A DNA stretch of 64,000 bases. It comes from a virus. Shown here one piece after another: positions 33,901 through 40,978 of the stretch. Within the stretch, counting starts at the first letter, position 1. Each line of letters begins with the position of its first letter. The notes under the pieces were generated by a model. That model made no database searches, was not told the origin of the DNA, and was given only the letters and a program-made list of their open reading frames with translations. Where the stretch lies: positions 1-64,000 of IMG/VR virus record IMGVR_UViG_3300043446_005775. One strand, 5' to 3'. The translations under genes and the position numbers were made by a program.

Positions 33901-36544
33901 GAGAAAGAAGCCGACCACAACGCGTGATCCTAAGGCTCAGGCAGCACAAGACACAAAAATAGCATTGCTAACTAAAATTGCAAAAGGCGACCCCTCGTCG
34001 GGGTTGTATAACGCCCTCATGGAAATTATCAATCAGATGGCCACCGGCACTGGAGACACGAATCCAAATGCGATTGACTCAACTACTACTGATTCAGCTG
34101 TTCAAGCAGAGCAAAACGCACGAATGAGCGCAGAGATTGACCTCAGAGAACACAGCAAAAATCATGGCGTCGAATCAAAACAATTCCTGGATGCCGCTAA
34201 TCGGCATCCAGAAATACAAAGAATAGACGATTTGATCGATGAGAGAAAACAACAGATAGGCGCAGCGGGAGGAGGGAACCGTGGAGCAGTACAAGAGCTG
34301 AGAGATACTTTGAATGTTCTTCAGCAAAGAAGAGCCGAAACCATACAAAGATTCAAGGAACAATTCAAGCCGAGGGCCCCTGAAGAGGCGCAGGCTGAAC
34401 TTGACGCTCCTGTTACAGTCTCTCCTGATCTAGAGTCTACACTCAGAACCAATGGCGATAGATTTGGCGTTGACTCAGTGGAATTTCTTGATTCCGCTAA
34501 TAACCATCCAGAAGTAAAAAATTTAAACGACTTGATTATTGCTCTAAAGCAGGAACTAAGAACGATGGGATTGAGCGCGGATCCTAATGAAAAAGCGAAG
34601 AAGAAGAAAGATTTGGAAGCTCTTCAGGAACAAAGATCCGAGGCCATAAAAAAATTGCAGGAACAATTCAGGCCCAAGACCGCTAAAGAGGTGACAGAAG
34701 AGGCAACAAGACTTATGGCTGGGGATGGTCCGCCAGTAAATGCAACTCCTGAGATGAGGGCAGCGGCAGAAGCATGGTTGGCCAGTATGCTCGCTGGTCG
34801 TGGTGCACCCCCTGTTGCACCCCCTGCTGGTGGTGAACTCCCTGCTGGTGAACGCCCTGCTGGTGAACTCCCTGCTGAACGCCCTGTTGATGGTGCCGCT
34901 GTTGATGGTGCCGCTGCTGGTGAATCCGATGGTGTTAAACCCGCTGCTGCTGATGCCGCTGCTGGTGAATCCGATGGTGTTAAACCCGCTGCTGCTGATG
35001 CTGCTGGTGGTGTATCCGAGCCCCAAAACTTCTCCGGGCAAGACCTTAACGGTCGTGATTTCTCGGGACAGGATTTGACAGGTGCCAACCTGTCCAGTGC
35101 CAACTTGACCAATGCCAAACTGCCCAATGCCAAACTGTCCGGTGCCGATCTGACAGGTGCCAACCTGTCCAGTGCCAATCTGACCAATGCCGACCTGCCC
35201 GGTGCCAAACTGCCCGGTGCCCACCTGCGCGATGCCGACCTGCGTCGTGCCGACCTGACTGGGGCCGATCTGACCGGGGCCAGACTGGCCGGGGCCAAAC
35301 TGACCGGGGCCAGCCTGACCGGGGCCAACTTCACGGATGCCGACCTGACTGGTGCCGACCTGAAGTATGTCGTCCTGCTGGATGTTAACCTGACTGGCGC
35401 CGACCTGACTGGTGTCTCCCTGTCTGGGGCAAACACGATGGGTGCCTACACGCTAGACGACTCTGGTAAAAAAGTTCGATTCGTTGCTCCGGTTAGCGGT
35501 GGTACCTCTACCACTCCTGCAGATGTTGAAAACGTTGCAAGAACGGCTTTGGAAAATATGGGACCCGGTGGTGATGGCAAAACTGACGATCCTGTAGATC
35601 TGGTCAACGTCGATATAAGCGGCATGACTCCAGAGCAGTTGCAAGCACACAAGGAAGCCATAGAAAAAGAAATGGATGAAGAATCCAAACGGCTGGGGAA
35701 TCAATTTGGTGGAAGATGGCATTTCGCACCCCAGGAAGAGAGAAAGAGACTAAATGCCCTTTCTTTGGCGCATACGTTTGCCATAAGGGCGATCAACGAC
35801 AGGCGTTCTACTCCTCCTCCTCCTGCCGCTGTTGAAACCGCTGTTGAACGCCCTGCTGAACTCACTCCTGAAAAGGTTGCAAGTGCGACTTTGGGCGATC
35901 TGGAACCTACTAAAGATGTAGTTGATGTCGATATAAGTGACATGAATGAAAGTCAATTAAAAAGACACTTGAAAAACATAAACGACGAAATGACAAAGAT
36001 TTCCGCAGAAATCATGAATCTTCCTAATCAATGGAAAAGCGCAAGCATGGAACAAATAGCGAGGATCAATGCCCTTGAGGGGGCACGTGTGGATGCGGAC
36101 AAAAAAGCAAGGAGTTTTAGACCTGTTGGAGTTGCGACAGCAGCAACACGTCAACCCACGTCACCTGAGGAAATTGCCTCGCTCCTCAACAGAACCGGCG
36201 CTAGGCGTCCTGACACCGCCGAAAGTCTGCGCCCAACACTGGAGACCAGTCCTGTATCCATGGAACAACTTGAGACGCAAGTGGCGTTACTTCCCGAAGC
36301 GGACAGATCAGCCATGCGGGAGTCTATCGCACAATTGAGAACTTATCAAGCTGCGGTGGACGCCGCGACGGATCCAGAAGAAAGAGCTGCTTACCAAGAA
36401 GAAGTAAATAGAATGATTGAGGCTTTGCGAACGAAGGGAATTCTGAAGAGTTCATTATCAAGAAAAATGCCGAGGAAGTTCTCAAAGTCATCCCTGTCAA
36501 ATGATCCCAAAAGACTCATCATGTCAATCTACAATTCATTATAA
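30998..36544 (+). CDS. Large modular protein with duplicated segments and pentapeptide-repeat array (1848 aa)
   Basis: ATG follows CCGGAGAAG (30986-30994). The first ~1000 residues are charged, Arg/Asp-rich and low in order, with one Ala/Gly-rich apolar stretch near 710-750 (PAVALGKFGYDLARAGIAGL). Two internal duplications are visible: a ~80-residue unit (SKQFLDAANRHPEIQ, then SVEFLDSANNHPEVK, each followed by a coiled coil ending FKEQFKPR / LQEQFRPK) at ~1055-1235, and a second pair (VNVDISGMTPEQLQAH and VDVDISDMNESQLKRH) at ~1535-1690. Between them lie a Pro/Ala/Glu-rich linker and ~28 pentapeptide repeats A(D/N)LxX at ~1341-1484, which should form a right-handed quadrilateral beta-helix. 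Pentapeptide-repeat proteins include DNA mimics that bind gyrase, but many have unknown roles. It sits just before the head genes; an internal virion or ejected protein is my guess. Confidence 0.8.
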   Translation: MVQLTKETSWSGKWDEENDRASLEQEKRRIAALSKRIGRMVTSADFELLAGPKATRAGIEQALGQTLDSGPNERVGQADLMILLRRMDKAIRKSLPLEAHGNSAFPVRDERYRRPDGTVNEHQGEHTDRYLAGIANNHGEEAANEVRQAIQRGDVLKVANKYKRDRVQEGTRASEDSESDDCEHPGGDIDGFIHPEYRARGWDPDTKAFQAEYAGMGVRDYYSEMYSRLYPKEISDQIVQGLFGDRNEENSRPPDMKQIRRERPRRQKLDMPSYSDDEWEGLLNQDPGRRAGRRIYGDAERDIYSNDPRDDQSPEDDESPREQQSIPTEENPTPDGGPIEETSTDEHQQHRKDPNFVRIDDLSPFRGFIKKARQYLKTKSDVAPGKQSHALSRALLRGELTTRALPSIRAQATKEAINNNVRSQVNQNEDPLEGMNKRTLGKYYRMAIQRIFSAAKKQAGNRKRVQRQEQSQRTKTYMRMPETRPSLTQEGTGRAVAPNASSSVSTNSGPIIPREYKDALQEYNDEYYLPYDTDNFHNLTELGLVDEDGNWVSKKMAPVLKENGFWEIESVGETQKSLIGRMRKALRKAEDATRPLAVEHVVVSDKYTSRKPTYLDSFPPSGRQSSPDDGDVRDLTGRGSDNQKLVDTAGLQNRRDSFWQSGSTALPSIAPNRSPDPNKKDRLLSYNRDTDAWEGKLTRVHSGILHPAVALGKFGYDLARAGIAGLTTVDLNDVGHLANNAAKDATSVAQDTLAGLGSGLKRTKDWVKQTIGPKLGFGPDQSTAKETVGDGATNPYGAEVTGIGGEAPHNSMSTQDLWDSSDPVHKAALIDRLRQHPRTRAKWDRWNNAVPGPRKDAARQELNAAVADLIEEEKAAAHKNTPDQQRIERARSREDVRKLSMEEPQLLAGILSNWMRAGDAVPDPGAPKDANPRYQRTLTKDEQVKLRQKMLENPELGASIAQSLLAGMRKKPTTTRDPKAQAAQDTKIALLTKIAKGDPSSGLYNALMEIINQMATGTGDTNPNAIDSTTTDSAVQAEQNARMSAEIDLREHSKNHGVESKQFLDAANRHPEIQRIDDLIDERKQQIGAAGGGNRGAVQELRDTLNVLQQRRAETIQRFKEQFKPRAPEEAQAELDAPVTVSPDLESTLRTNGDRFGVDSVEFLDSANNHPEVKNLNDLIIALKQELRTMGLSADPNEKAKKKKDLEALQEQRSEAIKKLQEQFRPKTAKEVTEEATRLMAGDGPPVNATPEMRAAAEAWLASMLAGRGAPPVAPPAGGELPAGERPAGELPAERPVDGAAVDGAAAGESDGVKPAAADAAAGESDGVKPAAADAAGGVSEPQNFSGQDLNGRDFSGQDLTGANLSSANLTNAKLPNAKLSGADLTGANLSSANLTNADLPGAKLPGAHLRDADLRRADLTGADLTGARLAGAKLTGASLTGANFTDADLTGADLKYVVLLDVNLTGADLTGVSLSGANTMGAYTLDDSGKKVRFVAPVSGGTSTTPADVENVARTALENMGPGGDGKTDDPVDLVNVDISGMTPEQLQAHKEAIEKEMDEESKRLGNQFGGRWHFAPQEERKRLNALSLAHTFAIRAINDRRSTPPPPAAVETAVERPAELTPEKVASATLGDLEPTKDVVDVDISDMNESQLKRHLKNINDEMTKISAEIMNLPNQWKSASMEQIARINALEGARVDADKKARSFRPVGVATAATRQPTSPEEIASLLNRTGARRPDTAESLRPTLETSPVSMEQLETQVALLPEADRSAMRESIAQLRTYQAAVDAATDPEERAAYQEEVNRMIEALRTKGILKSSLSRKMPRKFSKSSLSNDPKRLIMSIYNSL
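34922..35011 (+). repeat. Two tandem copies of a 45-bp unit
   Basis: The unit starting GAATCCGATGGTGTTAAACC occurs at 34922 and again at 34967, exactly 45 bp apart, encoding a 15-residue Ala-rich linker (core ESDGVKPAAADAA) twice. It lies inside the Pro/Ala linker of the 1848-aa protein, just before the pentapeptide repeats, and is a likely site of length change by slippage or recombination. Confidence 0.9.
35021..35450 (+). repeat. Degenerate 15-bp coding repeats (pentapeptide array)
   Basis: About 28 near-identical 15-bp units of the form GGTGCCGACCTGACT encode the A(D/N)LTG pentapeptides of the 1848-aa protein. Codon choice is very uniform between adjacent units (GCC then AAC/GAC/AAA then CTG), which points to recent expansion. 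The repetition also produces long false reading frames in other frames and on the other strand. Confidence 0.9.
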
Positions 36545-36546
36545 TT
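36537..36546 (+). promoter_or_regulatory. Candidate -10 box CATTATAATT
   Basis: TATAAT spans the stop codon of the 1848-aa gene, 17 nt before the next ATG at 36563. It matches the sigma-70 -10 consensus exactly, but no clear -35 is seen and an AT-rich stop region could give this by chance. Confidence 0.25.
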
Positions 36547-36562
36547 GTGCAAGGAGAAAGCA

Positions 36563-37213
36563 ATGGCATCGCTAGAACACAACATGTCGAAGTTGAAGGT
36601 CAAGGAAAAGGCAGAGAAGCTGGGCGTTGACCGGGCTGTGGCGTCCCATAGCGGCGGCCGTCGTTCTTCCAGGAAATCCTTTCAGGCAGTGCTGTATCCA
36701 AAAACTGCATCAAGGAACACGACCATTGAGCAGCGGGTGCGAAGCCTGCAGAAATCCGTGCAGAATACGGCCGGAATAGGGCGCATCATGGAGAACATCG
36801 CCGACATCGTCGGTTCTTCGTTCAACTCTCCGATGCCGATGCCCATGACAAGTGATGGGTCTCCTGATTGGGACGGCCCGAATGAGAACAGTTTTGTCAT
36901 GATGCCAATCAACAACAAGAAGTCGAGCTTGCATGGAAGATTCGTGATTCTTCAGAAGCTGCCAAATGGAATGTACAAGATTGCTGAAAAGCCCTCTGGC
37001 AAGAAGAAGAAGGCCAAGGATGACGATGACGATGATGATCGTGACAATCGTGACAATGATGAGGGAAAAGTCAGCAAGGGGATCATCACGGGTTCCCGGC
37101 AACAACGACGTGACAAGGGTGCCACACATCACTGGGCGCCGAGGGGTGTTTCCTCCCGCAGCCCAAGAACGGCAGGAAGGGGCCCCAAGGGGTCGAAGAG
37201 TGGGGCGCTCTGA
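36563..37213 (+). CDS. Unknown basic/acidic low-complexity protein (216 aa)
   Basis: ATG 36563 is favoured over TTG 36545 because AAGGAG at 36551-36556 sits 6 nt before it. The N-terminal half is basic (SGGRRSSRKSF) and helical around residues 50-80. A short beta segment follows (HGRFVILQKLPNGMYKIAEKP), then Lys, a run of Asp (KKKKAKDDDDDDDRDNRDND) and a basic Arg/Gly/Ser tail. Such charge blocks are common in DNA-packaged or internal head proteins. Its stop overlaps the next start (TGATG), so the two are translationally coupled. No family recognised. Confidence 0.75.
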   Translation: MASLEHNMSKLKVKEKAEKLGVDRAVASHSGGRRSSRKSFQAVLYPKTASRNTTIEQRVRSLQKSVQNTAGIGRIMENIADIVGSSFNSPMPMPMTSDGSPDWDGPNENSFVMMPINNKKSSLHGRFVILQKLPNGMYKIAEKPSGKKKKAKDDDDDDDRDNRDNDEGKVSKGIITGSRQQRRDKGATHHWAPRGVSSRSPRTAGRGPKGSKSGAL

Positions 37214-37812
37214 TGCGCACCAGCAGGAAAGTCGGAGCGAGGAATGCCCCCGCCCTGACGCCGACTGGCTTGCGCAAATCATCTTCGGGAAATGGCGGCC
37301 CCAATGCCGAGAAAAGTCACGGCATCCCAACTGCGCTCCGCAGGGAAAAGTCTGGCCCAGCAGCGCAAAAGGCGACCAATATCGAAAACCAATTTCGATA
37401 TGCGCTGCTTAGGAAAGGATTGGACTTCATCGAGCAAGCGAACATTGGCCCGTGGTCCTGCGATTTTCTCCTGCCCGATCACAAGATTGTCATCGAAGCT
37501 GATGGTGAATACTGGCATTCGATTCCGAAAACCATCATGAAGGACAGGAGGAAAGATCTCTGGTTACGATCAAAAGGCTATTCGGTCTTGCACTTTGAAG
37601 GAAAACGCATATCTGCAGATCCGGATGGCTGCATAAGCAAAGTGATACAATTGATAGAAAAGAATAAACTTTCCCTTGTGATTGAAGAAGAAGAAGAAGA
37701 AGAATTCATGGAAAAGCCGGAAATAGCCATAGCAAAGGAAACCGACGACGATGCAGAATACGAAGCTTGGCTCTCTTCCGGATCTGTCGGATCACGAGGA
37801 AGCCTTGGTTAA
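37213..37812 (+). CDS. DUF559/Vsr-like PD-(D/E)XK endonuclease (199 aa)
   Basis: ATG overlaps the previous stop in TGATG. Residues ~57-135 match the DUF559 (COG2852) fold related to very-short-patch-repair nucleases: Glu in TNIENQFRYALLRKG at the first helix, then Asp in SCDFLLPDHKIVIEADGEYWH with the I-E-x-D core, a helix with KDRRKDLWLRSKGY, then a strand SVLHFEGKRI. These are the expected acidic metal ligands, so a DNA nicking or cutting activity is predicted; the target is unknown. The first ~55 residues are low-complexity and basic and the C-terminus carries an EEEEEEE run (GAA repeat at 37686-37706), so the nuclease is embedded in disordered tails. Confidence 0.82.
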   Translation: MRTSRKVGARNAPALTPTGLRKSSSGNGGPNAEKSHGIPTALRREKSGPAAQKATNIENQFRYALLRKGLDFIEQANIGPWSCDFLLPDHKIVIEADGEYWHSIPKTIMKDRRKDLWLRSKGYSVLHFEGKRISADPDGCISKVIQLIEKNKLSLVIEEEEEEEFMEKPEIAIAKETDDDAEYEAWLSSGSVGSRGSLG

Positions 37813-38053
37813 GAAACTGAAGAAAAGTCTGCGTATTCCTCATATCTCCCACTCGGGAAATGCCGTGTGCACCAACCCATCCTGCAGGGCAAGAATGATC
37901 AAGTCCAATGCAAATCTTGAGGTAAATTCAATCTCACATCGCGCAGTCATGATTACAGGAAAAACAAAAATCTTTCTGATCGGCAAATCAATCATTGCCG
38001 AATGTGTATGCGGAACAAGATACGACCTTGATGGCGCACTGAGTGAGGAATGA
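37751..38053 (+). CDS. Small zinc-ribbon candidate (100 aa)
   Basis: ATG 37751 has AAAGGAA at 37735-37741 upstream and overlaps the end of the DUF559 gene by 62 nt in another frame; a TTG at 37805 with GAGGAAG just upstream is an alternative that would reduce the overlap. The protein has CTNPSC near residue 40 and CVCG near residue 85, four cysteines plausibly holding one zinc, around a beta-rich core (HRAVMITGKTKIFLIG). The next gene starts 1 nt after its stop. Function unknown; a small structural zinc-ribbon is the best description. Confidence 0.6.
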   Translation: MQNTKLGSLPDLSDHEEALVKKLKKSLRIPHISHSGNAVCTNPSCRARMIKSNANLEVNSISHRAVMITGKTKIFLIGKSIIAECVCGTRYDLDGALSEE

Positions 38054-38054
38054 C

Positions 38055-39515
38055 ATGCCAGTATTGCAAATGCTAGTAGCAACAGACAAGACAGAATATT
38101 CAAGATACAATTTCTCGACCCGGGTCATCACGGTTACTGCAACCGCGGCACTGGGAACAATAGAGCTTGAAGATTCCTTTGTCTTTTCCATACGAAGGGT
38201 GCTTACGGAAAACTGGCCGGAAGAACACTCTGCGCTCATGACCAAGACAATTACGGCAACAAGCCAGGATGTGGCCACGCAATCGGTGACTTGTCAATTC
38301 ACCATCGGATCCGATGATCTTGATCAGGATTTCATCAGCCGATCCCTGCATGCACAGTACCGGGTGCGAGTTGCCGCAGGATCATCCTACTGGGAGTGTC
38401 CGTCGCTGATTTCCATTGCGATCATCACGACACGCGAGATGCGAGAGGAGTGGTGCTATGGTGCTCCGCTCAAGGCAATGGAAGTGCTTGGAGTCAAGTT
38501 CCAGCCACGAAACATCACCGGGTTCTCAATTGATGAGGTGTCCAACGGCGTAGTCCCTGGAGTGAAGACGTTTGCATTGAAATACATTGCGCCGATTGCG
38601 CCAGCAACCGCCCATCAGTGGACGCTGCAATGGGACAGCGGGACACCCATATCGATCACGTCCCCGGCCAGGCAGCAGTACCTTCTTCTTGACGAGACCA
38701 ACATCAACTACATGCTTGTTGATATCAACCCTGCCTTTCTGCCGCGCGTCAGCATGACGGAATCCCTTCTCGTGTCCGAACTGGCAATGACTGACGAGAT
38801 GATCCAGCGAAGAATTGCCTTTGCCATTGGCTCTGCGGAATCATTGCTTGGATTTCCGATGGAGCCGAACCTGATAACGACATTGCCCCGTCACCCCGGA
38901 CAGACACAGGAGTTGCAGCACCAGGCGGATCATTGGGACCGGATCGGCAGACCGGCAGACTTCATCGCTCCGGTTGACCTCATGATGTGGCCGACATTCA
39001 GGCTTCCCCAGCAATGGTGCCTCAAGCTGCATGAAATCTATGGATACCATTCCACCAACAAGATCGTGAAGGTGACGGAAGACTGGTTTGCCACCACGGT
39101 TGACCGGATGAGCGGACTGGTCTCCCTTGTTCCTTCATTGGGGAGCTTTGCGCAGTGGCAGGTTTACACGTATCCGCTGATCTCTCCCTTTTACATGCGT
39201 CATAATATTCCTTCGTTCTGGCAGTACACGGGCATCTTCGGATTGCCTGACCTCACCAATGATGGACGCGCCCCTGTGCGCGAACTGATCGGAAGGATTG
39301 GCGCAACCTCCATCCTCACTGAGGCCGGAAGAGGCTATCAAGGGGGATTATCTGGGGAATCAACATCCCGGGACGGAATTTCCAGCAGCCGATCATTCAA
39401 TCCCGGCGGCCCATACGCCAACACGATCCAGGCTCATCAGCAATGGATACAGGCAGAAGCCCCGCGATTGAAGAGCAAGCTCGGAGGCGTCCTGATCCAA
39501 ATGATTGGAGCATAG
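38055..39515 (+). CDS. Virion structural protein, neck/adaptor-like (486 aa)
   Basis: ATG 38055 is preferred over GTG 38043 because GAGG at 38046 is 5-6 nt upstream and the preceding stop is adjacent. The N-terminal ~230 residues are beta-rich and Thr/Ser-rich. The middle has a helix of adaptor type (RRIAFAIGSAESLLGFPMEP). The C-terminal part has SFWQYTGIFGLP and then GLSGESTSRDGISSSRS plus GPYA, a pattern I associate with a structural protein found next to head-neck genes in large myoviruses. It is followed directly by a Cys-rich neck candidate and lies upstream of the prohead protease. I considered portal but the portal stem/clip pattern is not visible. Confidence 0.7.
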   Translation: MPVLQMLVATDKTEYSRYNFSTRVITVTATAALGTIELEDSFVFSIRRVLTENWPEEHSALMTKTITATSQDVATQSVTCQFTIGSDDLDQDFISRSLHAQYRVRVAAGSSYWECPSLISIAIITTREMREEWCYGAPLKAMEVLGVKFQPRNITGFSIDEVSNGVVPGVKTFALKYIAPIAPATAHQWTLQWDSGTPISITSPARQQYLLLDETNINYMLVDINPAFLPRVSMTESLLVSELAMTDEMIQRRIAFAIGSAESLLGFPMEPNLITTLPRHPGQTQELQHQADHWDRIGRPADFIAPVDLMMWPTFRLPQQWCLKLHEIYGYHSTNKIVKVTEDWFATTVDRMSGLVSLVPSLGSFAQWQVYTYPLISPFYMRHNIPSFWQYTGIFGLPDLTNDGRAPVRELIGRIGATSILTEAGRGYQGGLSGESTSRDGISSSRSFNPGGPYANTIQAHQQWIQAEAPRLKSKLGGVLIQMIGA

Positions 39516-39517
39516 TC

Positions 39518-40195
39518 ATGCCTATCGATATCCAGCAGCATGTTCGATTCATTCTCCGGCATGGGGAGCGGGTTGTCCATTACCGTGGCATCCTGTGTTC
39601 CTGCTCCCCAACAGCAAGGCCGGAAGAGGCAGACCTAGGGTGCCAGAAATGCAACGGACTTGGAATATTCTGGGTTGACCCCGTGACGGTCATCGCGCTT
39701 GTGCATGGACTGGATTCCGACCGTTCCGGAAGGCTTTGGCTGCAGACCGGAATTGCGCTTCCCGAGGACATGACCTGCTCTCCATTGCCCAATGCTGCAC
39801 GAAGGTTCAAGGATTACGACAAGGTCATTCCCACATGGCCGCGAGGATTTCCATACCCTGGGGAACTGCTTATCCGCGGCCAAAAGGAGGTGCTGATCTA
39901 CCGGCCAGTCGGGAAGATCATGCGTGTCTCGCAAGTCCACGCAACCAATGGAAAGGAAACAACGTGGACACAAGGTGAGGATTTTGAGATGGCCGGGGAA
40001 GACCAGAAAAGACTCGAATGGTTTCCCAACAAGGGGCCGACTGCCAATTCCACGTACTCGGTGCTGTATGAGCCAAGGTTCGAGTTCGTCTCATGGACCC
40101 CGCCAGCTCCGCGATGGGAACGTGGCCGCGACCTTGGAGTGCGGGTGCTGCTCCGCAAGATCCACTTGCCGTGGCCGGTGACGAACTGGGGCTAG
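39518..40195 (+). CDS. Cys-rich neck/head-completion candidate (225 aa)
   Basis: ATG 39518 is chosen over the longer ATG 39443 since it abuts the previous stop and has TTGGAG at 39504-39509. Residues ~25-55 contain CSCS then, after an acidic loop, CQKCNGLG, a DnaJ-like CxxCxGxG arrangement likely to hold zinc. The rest is beta-rich and Trp/Pro-rich, ending WERGRDLGVRVLLRKIHLPWP. Short Cys-containing proteins of this type occur among head-tail joining proteins; the position between a neck protein and the protease/capsid genes supports that. Exact function not established. Confidence 0.65.
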   Translation: MPIDIQQHVRFILRHGERVVHYRGILCSCSPTARPEEADLGCQKCNGLGIFWVDPVTVIALVHGLDSDRSGRLWLQTGIALPEDMTCSPLPNAARRFKDYDKVIPTWPRGFPYPGELLIRGQKEVLIYRPVGKIMRVSQVHATNGKETTWTQGEDFEMAGEDQKRLEWFPNKGPTANSTYSVLYEPRFEFVSWTPPAPRWERGRDLGVRVLLRKIHLPWPVTNWG

Positions 40196-40210
40196 CCTGC
40201 CGTGCGACGG

Positions 40211-40221
40211 TGTGGTATAGT
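40211..40221 (+). promoter_or_regulatory. Candidate late-promoter box TGTGGTATAGT
   Basis: This 11-mer lies 15 nt before the ATG at 40237 and differs at one base from TGTGGTATACT at 52341. The TG preceding TATA could act as an extended -10, or it may be a phage-specific late box. Confidence 0.4.
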
Positions 40222-40236
40222 CGCATCAGGAGGAAC

Positions 40237-40818
40237 ATGTCGCAGGGCTACAGACCCCAATCGGGAGGACGGGATTCCGGACCTTCCTATGATCAGATCC
40301 TGCAAGAAGTCCGCAATGCAGGGATGATCTCCACTACGACCTCCGTGGATGTTGCACCAACTGCCGGAAACGAGTACCTGTGCATTGTCCGCGCGGAGTG
40401 CACCATGCCGCCGCTGCGTGAAGGCGATCAGCCGCGCCTGTACTCGGGGCTTGGCGCAGCATATCCGCGCAAGAACGGACAGAATGTTGTCCACGGCGTC
40501 AGTAATCCTGCGTTTTACATGCACATTGCCGAGAGTCGCGCAAAGAAACGCGCGTGGATGGATGCCATTGGGCGTGGCGACGGACTTGAGGAGAACATCC
40601 GTGAGGATGTCATGATGGATCGCGCCCACACTTCAGCAGCACGTGATGCGGCTGCCCTTCCTCCTCCGCGTTGGCAGATGTCCGATGAAGCAGCTCATCG
40701 GCTTGTCTCCCTTAGCACCTATACCTTTGAAGAGGCCAAAGCCATGACAAAGGAAGAAGCCAAGAGCGCAGTCCAAGCGATCAATGCAAAATTGGCTTCC
40801 ACGGAAGGCGAAAATTGA
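40237..40818 (+). CDS. Rad52/Erf-like ssDNA-annealing protein candidate (193 aa)
   Basis: ATG 40237 follows AGGAGG (40228-40233); the frame extends upstream to 40093 but that part overlaps the previous gene. The pattern is a beta strand EYLCIVRAECTM, then a strand with LYSGLGAAYPRKN, then HIAESRAKKRAWMDAIGRG. This recalls the 'G(I/L)GdA...AETRAxxRALRdA' core of Rad52/Erf-type single-strand annealing proteins. The C-terminal ~45 residues (MSDEAAHRLVSLSTYTFEEAKAMTKEEAKSAV) resemble the small helical tail common in that group. Such proteins anneal ssDNA in phage recombination. Its place among neck genes is unusual, so a structural role of this fold cannot be ruled out. Confidence 0.5.
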   Translation: MSQGYRPQSGGRDSGPSYDQILQEVRNAGMISTTTSVDVAPTAGNEYLCIVRAECTMPPLREGDQPRLYSGLGAAYPRKNGQNVVHGVSNPAFYMHIAESRAKKRAWMDAIGRGDGLEENIREDVMMDRAHTSAARDAAALPPPRWQMSDEAAHRLVSLSTYTFEEAKAMTKEEAKSAVQAINAKLASTEGEN

Positions 40819-40843
40819 CAAGCCCCATGAATAATGCCCAGTA

Positions 40844-40858
40844 GGTATTATATATAGG
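40844..40858 (+). promoter_or_regulatory. Candidate AT-rich promoter box before a structured leader
   Basis: GGTATTATATATAGG lies 27 nt after the stop of the annealing-protein candidate and before the strong hairpin at 40890-40953. If used, the hairpin would sit in the 5' leader of the prohead protease mRNA. Confidence 0.35.
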
Positions 40859-40889
40859 ACAAAAGAGTAGGGCCAGCGCAGACATGCGA

Positions 40890-40953
40890 AGGGGCCGTCA
40901 TTACCCGGATTGGCCTTGCGGATGCAAGGATTTTTGGGGTAATGACGGCCCCT
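40890..40953 (+). terminator. Perfect 17-bp hairpin with nested hairpin (terminator or leader structure)
   Basis: AGGGGCCGTCATTACCC (40890-40906) pairs perfectly with GGGTAATGACGGCCCCT (40937-40953). The 30-nt loop contains a second perfect hairpin, CCTTGC-GGAT-GCAAGG. It fills most of the 160-bp gap before the protease gene, followed by TATTAATTTT. It could be a terminator with an imperfect U-tract, or an mRNA leader element acting on the protease start 25 nt downstream, which has no good ribosome site. Confidence 0.7.
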
Positions 40954-40978
40954 ATTAATTTTGGGATAGAATTGACAC

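Noticed and set aside
34556-35436. Two overlapping - strand frames and a + strand frame at 34800-35078 with repeated short motifs
   Set aside because: They are shadows of the 15-bp pentapeptide repeats and the Ala/Pro linker in the 1848-aa gene; all inherit the repeat periodicity.
35021-35450. CRISPR-like regular repeats
   Set aside because: Units are 15 bp, contiguous and in-frame, without spacers; they encode pentapeptides.
38055-39515. Portal protein
   Set aside because: Length fits, but the sequence is beta-rich at the N-terminus and shows no portal stem or clip pattern; neck/adaptor is more likely.
40093-40236. N-terminal extension of the annealing-protein candidate
   Set aside because: It lies in the neck gene in another frame; AGGAGG just before ATG 40237 fixes the shorter start.
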